A model generated the notes under the pieces. That model saw only the letters and a program-made list of their open reading frames with translations. It was not told the DNA's origin and made no database searches. Positions 1 to 6,538 of a stretch of DNA of 6,538 nucleotides are shown piece by piece (positions within the stretch are counted from its first letter, which is position 1; each line of letters begins with the position of its first letter). The stretch comes from Deinococcus sp. (GTDB lineage: Bacteria; Deinococcota; Deinococci; Deinococcales; Deinococcaceae), in the NCBI RefSeq assembly GCF_018260555.1, contig NZ_JAGLBB010000102.1, positions 1 to 6,538 on the forward strand. The letters run 5' to 3'. Both the position numbers and the translations under genes were made by a program.

Positions 1-79
1 CAGTTTGGGCAGGGAGTCTCGCTGATGGTCCACCTTACCCAATCGACTCCCGGAAGTCACCCTGCTGAGCAGTTACCCT
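1..79. other. Intergenic stretch without a recognisable gene
   Basis: No coding region is convincing here on either strand. A 7-bp inverted repeat (12-18 with 45-51, GGGAGTC/GACTCCC) and a tiny hairpin (62-65 with 69-72) are visible. They may belong to the left flank of the repeat that starts at 80 or to the end of a gene lying outside the window. Together with the repeat and the hairpin that follow, bases 1-274 are gene-free. Confidence 0.5.
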
Positions 80-206
80 GATGGAATGGTTTTTAACAAC
101 CATTCCATCGGAGCTGACCGGGTGGGAGCAACGCGGCTTCGGGGCGCAAAGTTGGCGACCCGGTGTGTTTCCGGGTTGTGAACGAAACACGCGGCAGTCC
201 GTATCA
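80..206 (+). repeat. Structured intergenic repeat, copy 1 (Deinococcus SNR-like)
   Basis: About 127 bp that align with the reverse complement of 5022-5147, with one single-base indel and about 69% identity (88 of 127 columns by hand alignment). Shared blocks include GTGGGAGC (122-129), TCCGGGTTGT (170-179), CGAAACA (183-189) and TCCGTAT (198-204). It opens with a perfect 12-bp hairpin, 80-91 pairing with 98-109 around the loop TTTAAC. A second short hairpin, 151-155 with 160-164, uses three G-U wobbles. Its left end is decayed compared with copy 2, while its right end keeps ATACGGACT on the minus strand. It resembles the small noncoding repeats known from Deinococcus; the family assignment is from memory and unverified. 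Confidence 0.75.
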
Positions 207-218
207 GGCGCGTGCGCG

Positions 219-254
219 TGGCCGCCTTGCCAACCAGACGGGGCAAGGCGGCCA
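219..254 (-). terminator. GC-rich perfect hairpin, probable terminator of the small membrane-protein gene
   Basis: Bases 219-231 pair perfectly with 242-254 (13 bp, TGGCCGCCTTGCC and its complement) around a 10-base loop. The hairpin begins 21 bases beyond the stop codon of the minus-strand gene ending at 275, which is where a terminator would sit. There is no run of T after it on the minus strand, so it is not a textbook intrinsic terminator. It could instead be an mRNA 3'-end stabiliser or an extension of the neighbouring repeat, although copy 2 of that repeat has no equivalent. Confidence 0.5.
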
Positions 255-274
255 GTGGCGCGCCCGGTGCCTGG

Positions 275-514
275 TCAGCGGGGGTTGCGGCGGGCTGGGA
301 GGCTCAGGCCCAGGCCGGTCAGCAGGCCGCCCAGCGCGGCCAGTCCGGCGGTGATCAGCACGTTGTTCAGGGGGCTGGGGAAGTTGGTGCTGCGGTTGGC
401 GTTCGCCACGGCGTGCAGCTGGTTGATGTCGATCACGTCCTTCCCGAGCAGGATCGCGGCGACGACCAGAATGATCAGGCCCAGGGCGGTGGCAAGGCGG
501 GACAGGAGTTGCAT
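275..514 (-). CDS. Small two-helix membrane protein, function unknown
   Basis: A 79-residue protein that I do not recognise as a named family. Two hydrophobic segments are clear: residues about 7-24 (LATALGLIILVVAAILLG) and about 50-72 (from NNVLITAGLAAL to LSLP). A polar loop with His34 and several Asn residues lies between them, and the tail RRNPR is basic. The positive-inside rule therefore predicts both ends in the cytoplasm and a helical hairpin in the membrane. There is no catalytic motif. The ATG at 514 is chosen because an in-frame stop (TAA, 526-524) lies four codons upstream, leaving no longer form. No Shine-Dalgarno sequence is evident, and TTTAAG lies 8 bases upstream, so the mRNA may be leaderless. 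The gene is divergent from sucA. The clear alternation of hydrophobic and polar segments supports it over the antisense frames, but its function is open. Confidence 0.75.
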   Translation of the reverse strand: MQLLSRLATALGLIILVVAAILLGKDVIDINQLHAVANANRSTNFPSPLNNVLITAGLAALGGLLTGLGLSLPARRNPR

Positions 515-522
515 ACCACCAG

Positions 523-528
523 CTTAAA
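523..528 (-). promoter_or_regulatory. Possible -10 element of the small membrane-protein gene
   Basis: On the minus strand TTTAAG (528 to 523) lies 8 bases before the ATG at 514, the same spacing as the sucA -10 box from its own ATG. The match to TATAAT is weak and no convincing -35 is visible, so this is tentative. Confidence 0.3.
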
Positions 529-567
529 GGGTCGCGGGGCGGCGTGGGTGCGGGCGGCCCCCGGCGC

Positions 568-589
568 GGGTGCGTGGGGGTGGGTCGGG
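568..589 (+). other. G-quadruplex motif in the divergent sucA upstream region
   Basis: Four guanine tracts (568-570, 576-580, 582-584, 587-589) are separated by loops of 5, 1 and 2 bases, which meets the usual G3+N1-7 rule. A second, looser set lies just upstream (529-531, 536-539, 546-548, 552-554; loops 4, 6, 3). Both lie on the sucA sense strand between the two divergent promoters. Folding in the cell is inferred, and a GC-rich genome yields some such motifs by chance. Confidence 0.5.
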
Positions 590-650
590 TGGTACGCGCG
601 GGGGAACATGAGGCGGGTGGTCAGGTGGCATGCGCGGCGCGCGGCGGGGG

Positions 651-656
651 TATGCT
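651..656 (+). promoter_or_regulatory. sucA -10 element, probably producing a leaderless mRNA
   Basis: TATGCT fits the TANNNT -10 pattern and ends 8 bases before the ATG at 665, so transcription would start at or within a few bases of the start codon. The only Shine-Dalgarno-like sequence, GAGGTG (657-662), is 2 bases from the ATG, too close for normal use, which supports leaderless translation. No strong -35 is visible. Confidence 0.5.
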
Positions 657-664
657 GAGGTGTT

Positions 665-3511
<2,847 letters not shown>

Positions 3512-3550
3512 GCGCACCCGAACGCCCCTGCGGCGGCCGGAACTTCATGT

Positions 3551-3590
3551 GGGCGGGCCACGTTCCTCCGGGAGCGGCCCGCCCGCGCGT
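3551..3590 (+). terminator. Hairpin terminator between sucA and sucB
   Basis: GGGCGGGCC (3551-3559) pairs perfectly with GGCCCGCCC (3576-3584), with a further 3-bp pairing inside the loop, and is followed by GCGCGTTT. It lies about 40 bases after the sucA stop. The T-run is short, so termination may be partial, but together with the promoter-like sequence at 3646 it suggests that sucA and sucB are not simply one transcript. Confidence 0.65.
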
Positions 3591-3645
3591 TTCCCCGGTT
3601 GGGGTCCCGCGGGGCGTCCCCGTCTCAGTCACAGTCCCGGAGGGG

Positions 3646-3651
3646 TATAAC
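3646..3651 (+). promoter_or_regulatory. sucB -10 element
   Basis: TATAAC ends 10 bases before the sucB ATG at 3662, so the mRNA would have a leader of at most a few bases. The strong purine run GGAGGGG (3639-3645) is 16 bases from the ATG, too far to act as its Shine-Dalgarno; GAGAG (3653-3657) is a weak alternative. The sequence from the -10 to the ATG resembles that of sucA (shared CTGAG and GTTATG). No clear -35. Confidence 0.5.
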
Positions 3652-3661
3652 TGAGAGCGTT

Positions 3662-4879
3662 ATGGCGGACATTAAAGTTCCAGTTTTTTCCGAGTCTGTC
3701 AGCGAGGGTACGCTGCTGACATGGCACAAGAAGCCCGGCGACGCGGTCAAACGCGGCGAGGTCCTGGCTGAAATCGAGACTGACAAGGTCGTGCTGGAAG
3801 TCACGGCCCTGCAAGACGGCGTGCTGACCAGCATCGCCAAGCAGGAGGGCGACACGGTTCTCAGCGAGGAGACGCTGGGAGTCGTGGGGGACGCGGGCAG
3901 CGCCCCGGCCCCAGCCCCTGAAGCACCGGCAGCGGCCGCACCTGAGGCTCCCGCCGCCACGCCCGCTGCGGCCGGCCCGGCAGACGCAGGGCGCCGTGAA
4001 GACCTGTCCCCGGCGGTACGCAAGGTCGTTGTGGAGAACAACCTGAACCCCGCGCAGATTCCCGCGACCGGCCCGAAAGGTAACATCACCAAGGCCGACG
4101 CCATGGGCGCCGTGGGCCAGCAGGCTCCGGCGGGCACCCAGGCAGCGGGCACCCCGGCGGCCAGCATTCCAGCCGGCGCGCGCCCCGAGCAGCGCGTTCC
4201 CATGACCCGCATCCGCCAGCGCATCAGTGAGCGCCTGAAGGACGTGCAGAACACCGCCGCGATCCTCACGACCTTCAACGAAGTGAACATGCAGCCCGCC
4301 ATGGACCTGCGCAAGAAGTACCAGGATCAGTTCGTGAACAAGCACGGCGTGAAACTCGGCTTCATGAGCCTGTTCGTGCGCGCCGCCACCGAGGCCCTCA
4401 AGGCCTTCCCGGTCGTGAACGCCAGCGTGGAAGGCAAGGACATCATCTACCACGGCTTCTACGACATCGGCATCGCGGTCGCCAGTGACCGCGGGCTGGT
4501 CGTGCCGGTCCTGCGGGACACCGAACAGATGAGCCTCGCCGGGATCGAGAAAGCCATCGGCGGCTTCGCGCAGAAAGCCAAGGCCGGGAAACTGACCCTG
4601 GAAGACATGAGCGGCGGCACCTTCAGCATCACGAACGGCGGCACCTTCGGGTCCATGATGAGCACGCCCATCATCAACGCCCCGCAGAGCGCCATCCTGG
4701 GCATGCACAACATCATCGAGCGGCCCATCGCGCAGAACGGGCAGGTCGTCATCGCGCCCATGATGTACATCGCCCTGAGCTACGACCACCGGATCATTGA
4801 CGGCAAGGAAGCCGTGCAGTTCCTAGTCACCATCAAGAACCTGCTGGAAGACCCGGCGCGGATGCTGCTGGAACTGTAA
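3662..4879 (+). CDS. sucB: Dihydrolipoyllysine-residue succinyltransferase, E2 of the 2-oxoglutarate dehydrogenase complex
   Basis: E2 forms the core of the complex: its lipoyl arm takes the succinyl group from SucA and the catalytic domain passes it to CoA, giving succinyl-CoA. The 405 residues match the usual length. There is one lipoyl domain, residues 1-76, with the lipoylated lysine in ETDKV (Lys42). A flexible Ala/Pro linker (about 81-109) leads to the peripheral-subunit-binding domain (about 112-150, DLSPAVRKVVVENNLNPAQI), which docks E1 and E3. A second linker (151-174) precedes the catalytic domain (about 176-405), which contains the active-site motif SYDHRIIDG (373-381, His376 and Asp380) and ends LLEDPARMLLEL. 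An in-frame ATG at 3599 would add 21 residues, but it lies upstream of the promoter-like sequence and breaks the family N-terminus MADIKVPVFSESVSEG, so 3662 is preferred. Pairing with sucA and the ending resembling E. coli SucB favour the succinyl over the acetyl or branched-chain enzyme. Confidence 0.96.
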   Translation: MADIKVPVFSESVSEGTLLTWHKKPGDAVKRGEVLAEIETDKVVLEVTALQDGVLTSIAKQEGDTVLSEETLGVVGDAGSAPAPAPEAPAAAAPEAPAATPAAAGPADAGRREDLSPAVRKVVVENNLNPAQIPATGPKGNITKADAMGAVGQQAPAGTQAAGTPAASIPAGARPEQRVPMTRIRQRISERLKDVQNTAAILTTFNEVNMQPAMDLRKKYQDQFVNKHGVKLGFMSLFVRAATEALKAFPVVNASVEGKDIIYHGFYDIGIAVASDRGLVVPVLRDTEQMSLAGIEKAIGGFAQKAKAGKLTLEDMSGGTFSITNGGTFGSMMSTPIINAPQSAILGMHNIIERPIAQNGQVVIAPMMYIALSYDHRIIDGKEAVQFLVTIKNLLEDPARMLLEL

Positions 4880-4885
4880 GTCGGG

Positions 4886-4949
4886 TTGATGGTTGAAAGT
4901 TGATGGTCGATGGAAGGGACTCCCCCTCTACCGACCACCGACTTTCGAC
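4886..4949 (+). terminator. Long hairpin built from seven-base repeats, downstream of sucB
   Basis: Four tandem heptamers (TTGATGG, TTGAAAG, TTGATGG, TCGATGG; 4886-4913) face three related heptamers in inverted orientation (minus strand TCGAAAG, TCGGTGG, TCGGTAG; 4948-4928). The arms fold into a hairpin spanning 4892-4949: about 21 Watson-Crick pairs, 3 wobbles, 3 mismatches and loop ACTC (4919-4922). It starts about a dozen bases after the sucB stop, so it probably ends or protects the sucB mRNA. There is no T-run, so a classic intrinsic terminator is not shown. Confidence 0.55.
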
Positions 4950-4970
4950 AGTTCACAACGATTGAGAGCC

Positions 4971-4993
4971 GAATGGGCTTCCGGCCGTGGAGC
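4971..4993 (+). repeat. Probable fragment of the intergenic repeat, opposite to copy 2
   Basis: GAATGGGCT (4971-4979) and TTCCGGCCGTGGAGC (4979-4993) are joined here, whereas the corresponding minus-strand blocks of copy 2 are separated by about 40 bases. The second block matches the complement of 5075-5089 at 14 of 15 positions. This could be a copy with an internal deletion, or one arm of a larger fold enclosing the hairpin at 4994-5024. Confidence 0.4.
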
Positions 4994-5024
4994 TGACAGG
5001 TCCAGCACATTACCGGACCTGTCA
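4994..5024. terminator. Perfect 10-bp hairpin in the convergent spacer
   Basis: TGACAGGTCC (4994-5003) pairs perfectly with GGACCTGTCA (5015-5024) around an 11-base loop. It sits between the two converging genes and its last base is the first base of the inverted repeat of copy 2. It could work as a terminator in either direction, though no T-run follows on either strand. Confidence 0.45.
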
Positions 5025-5158
5025 TACGGATTCCGTTTGTTTCGCCGACAACCCGGAACTTCGCCGGATTGCCGGCTCCACGTCCGGAACCCGTTATGCT
5101 CCCACTCGCTCCGCTCGGATTGAACGGGCTTTGCAGCCCATTCAATCGGAGTCCGTAT
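5022..5158 (-). repeat. Structured intergenic repeat, copy 2, with terminal inverted repeats (SNR/MITE-like)
   Basis: The minus strand of 5147-5022 aligns with copy 1 at 80-206. This copy is better preserved at its ends: ATACGGATTCCGTTT (5024-5038) and, on the minus strand, ATACGGACTCCGATT (5158-5144) form terminal inverted repeats identical at 13 of 15 positions. It contains no coding region, so it looks like a non-autonomous, MITE-like element. Read on the minus strand it has a hairpin 5147-5135/5130-5118 with loop GCAA, a GNRA-type tetraloop, and a second hairpin 5076-5072/5067-5063 with loop CAAT. TCATACGGA occurs at both 5022-5030 and 5158-5166, and 5152-5166 is an odd palindrome (TCCGTAT C ATACGGA). 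It fills much of the 325-bp gene-free spacer 4880-5204. Confidence 0.75.
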
Positions 5159-5204
5159 CATACGGAGAGCGTCTCCCCTGCCCCCCGCCCCCTGACAGTG
5201 TGTG

Positions 5205-6538
5205 TCAGCCGCGCACGATTTCCAGGATCTTCTCGCCGTACTTGCGCAGACGCTCGGGGCCCATGCCTCGCACCTCGTGCAGGTCCGCTTCGGTATACGG
5301 CACGCGGCGCGCGATCTCGGCCAGGGTCGCGTTGCTCGCCACGATGAAGCGGCTCATCTCCTGCCGCTTGGCCTCGGCGTTGCGCCAGTCGCGCAGGCGG
5401 GCGTAGACCTCTGCCTGCTCGTCACTGAGGTCCGCCGCCGGGTCCTCCCGGCCGCCCGGCAGGTCCGGCGTGAGCAGCACGGGGGTCACGTCCGCCACGG
5501 GCGGCGGCTGACGGTCCCGCGCGGGGCGCCCGGCCCCCCGGCCCTCAGGGCGGCCCTCGCTGCGCCCACGGCGACCGCGACCTTCGGTCTGGGGGGCCTC
5601 GGGGTCAGAGGCGACTGGCTCAGCCGTCCCTCCATCCTGAACCCCAGGCAGATGCGGCTCCAGGGGCGCGTCTGCGTCCTCTTCGGGCGCGTCTGCGCCG
5701 CCGGTGGTGATCGGTGCGGGCAGCGGCGCCGGAGCAATGTCCGGGGTGCTGGACGGAGAATCACTGAACACGATTTCCGGCTCCCAGGTTTCCTCCGGCG
5801 CGGAGTCCGGCGCAGGGGTTACGGCGCTGCTCGGCATGGGCGTGGCGGGGCGATCCGGGACGTTCCGCGTGGGGTTGGCCTGCGTGGGGTTGGCCTGTCC
5901 GGTGCGGGCGGGAGCGTCGAAGGTCACGCGCTCAGGCTGCGCCGCACCGGACTGGTCACGGCCCCGCTCGGCTGGACGACCCTGCGGGCGGGCGTCCTCG
6001 CGCAGCGGTGCGTCCGGTCGCGGCAGATCACGCGCCGCGCCGTCCCTGGGGGCGCCGTTCTGGGGGGCATTGTCACGGTCAGCGCTGTCACGGGAGGCAC
6101 TGTCACTGCGGCTATCGGCAGCGCCGCCTTCGGAACGCTCGTCCGGACGGCCTTCACGGCGGAACTCGTCGCGGCGACCGCGTGCAAAGCGGTCACCCGC
6201 ACGGTCCGGGCGGTCGCGGCGGCCAGAGCGGAACTCGCGGCGCTCCTCACCCCGGCTGCTGCGCCCCGCGTCACCCTGGGCGGCCTCCGGGTCACGCGGC
6301 GCGGCGCTGAAACCCTGCTGGCCGACTCCCTGCTGATTAGGCTTGTGCTGATTAACACCGTCGCTGGCGCCTTGCTGAGCCGTCTCACGCTGCAACAGGT
6401 CCAGGGTCACGCTCAGGTCCTCCAGACCCGGTGTGACCAGCACGCCCCCGCTGACGCTGCGCGCGGCGGCGAGCACCCCGCCCGAGGGGGCCGCCGTGTC
6501 GGCCACGGCGTCCGGGGCCAGCAGCAGCGCGGTCGGCC
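5205..6538 (-). CDS. HRDC-domain protein with long disordered arginine-rich region (5' end outside the window)
   Basis: The frame stays open to the window edge, so the N-terminus is missing; 443 complete codons are visible. Residues are numbered from the GTG at 6506, which is only a landmark and probably not the start. Residues 1-40 look like the end of a folded domain with alternating strand and helix (GGVLVTPGLEDLSVTLDLLQ), not identified. A Gln/Asn-rich stretch follows (44-65). Residues 82-193 are arginine-rich (29 Arg, many RD, RE and RG pairs), 231-308 are acidic and proline-rich (18 Asp/Glu, no Arg or Lys), and 309-332 are RG-rich. About 362-433 is an HRDC domain (EQAEVYARLRDWRNAEAKRQ through VRGMGPERLRKYGEKILEIV), ending at the stop. 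HRDC domains are nucleic-acid-binding or partner-binding modules of RecQ helicases and RNase D. No helicase or nuclease motif is visible, so a DNA/RNA-binding role is inferred. The gene converges on sucB. Confidence 0.85.
   Translation of the reverse strand, partial: PTALLLAPDAVADTAAPSGGVLAAARSVSGGVLVTPGLEDLSVTLDLLQRETAQQGASDGVNQHKPNQQGVGQQGFSAAPRDPEAAQGDAGRSSRGEERREFRSGRRDRPDRAGDRFARGRRDEFRREGRPDERSEGGAADSRSDSASRDSADRDNAPQNGAPRDGAARDLPRPDAPLREDARPQGRPAERGRDQSGAAQPERVTFDAPARTGQANPTQANPTRNVPDRPATPMPSSAVTPAPDSAPEETWEPEIVFSDSPSSTPDIAPAPLPAPITTGGADAPEEDADAPLEPHLPGVQDGGTAEPVASDPEAPQTEGRGRRGRSEGRPEGRGAGRPARDRQPPPVADVTPVLLTPDLPGGREDPAADLSDEQAEVYARLRDWRNAEAKRQEMSRFIVASNATLAEIARRVPYTEADLHEVRGMGPERLRKYGEKILEIVRG
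5867..5896 (-). repeat. Perfect 15-bp tandem duplication inside the HRDC-protein gene
   Basis: GCGTGGGGTTGGCCT occurs twice back to back (5867-5881 and 5882-5896). Because 15 is a multiple of three, the frame is kept, producing the repeated protein segment ANPTQANPT (about residues 205-213) in the disordered linker. It looks like a recent slippage event. Confidence 0.85.

Noticed and set aside
81..527. Plus-strand open frame covering copy 1 and the small membrane gene
   Set aside because: It overlaps a structured repeat and runs opposite a more convincing membrane protein; its composition is typical of GC-rich non-coding sequence.
3599..3661. Longer sucB start at the in-frame ATG at 3599
   Set aside because: It adds 21 residues not found in E2 proteins and lies upstream of the TATAAC box; the ATG at 3662 gives the exact family N-terminus.
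3629..4789. 386-codon open frame antisense to sucB
   Set aside because: Shadow of the sucB reading frame; no recognisable motif, and sucB itself is unmistakable.
4893..5406. Several open frames within the sucB-HRDC spacer
   Set aside because: They run through hairpins and the repeat element and continue antisense into the HRDC gene; no protein-like features.
6080..6130. Recurring GTCAC motifs as an operator or CRISPR-like array
   Set aside because: They coincide with DS/RD codon pairs in the low-complexity linker of the HRDC protein and have no regular spacer structure.
6506..6538. GTG at 6506 as the true start of the HRDC protein
   Set aside because: The frame stays open upstream to the window edge, the preceding codons (PTALLLAPDA) look like protein, and no ribosome binding site or -10 box is visible.

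Overview
The window looks like chromosomal DNA from a high-GC bacterium, most likely a Deinococcus. Three things point there: the suc genes and spacers are very GC-rich; TATNNT-type -10 boxes lie only 8-10 bases upstream of start codons, as in the leaderless mRNAs common in Deinococcus; and short structured intergenic repeats resemble the small noncoding repeats described in that genus. The genus is an inference, because no database search was possible.

Layout. Bases 1-79 hold no recognisable gene. Bases 80-206 are copy 1 of a structured intergenic repeat of about 127 bp. A 13-bp perfect hairpin (219-254) lies beyond the end of a minus-strand gene for a 79-residue two-helix membrane protein (275-514). 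A 150-bp divergent spacer (515-664) with a strong G-quadruplex motif separates it from sucA (665-3511, 2-oxoglutarate dehydrogenase E1). A terminator-like hairpin (3551-3584) and a second promoter-like sequence lie between sucA and sucB (3662-4879, dihydrolipoyl succinyltransferase E2). The 325-bp convergent spacer 4880-5204 holds a hairpin built from seven-base repeats (4886-4949), a fragment of the intergenic repeat (4971-4993), a 10-bp perfect hairpin (4994-5024) and full copy 2 of the repeat in the opposite orientation (5022-5158). A minus-strand gene (5205 to beyond 6538) encodes a long disordered arginine-rich protein ending in an HRDC domain.

Function. SucA and SucB form two of the three components of the 2-oxoglutarate dehydrogenase complex, which converts 2-oxoglutarate to succinyl-CoA in the TCA cycle. 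The E3 component (dihydrolipoyl dehydrogenase) is not in the window. The HRDC protein is convergent to sucB and has no visible metabolic link; HRDC domains usually bind nucleic acid.

The coding content is mainly ordinary housekeeping. The material most worth following up is non-coding: two diverged repeat copies whose hairpins keep pairing through compensatory changes, with wobble pairs that all favour one strand. The lysine-free, charge-segregated disordered region of the HRDC protein is the other. I saw no CRISPR array, transposase, phage gene, tRNA or rRNA.
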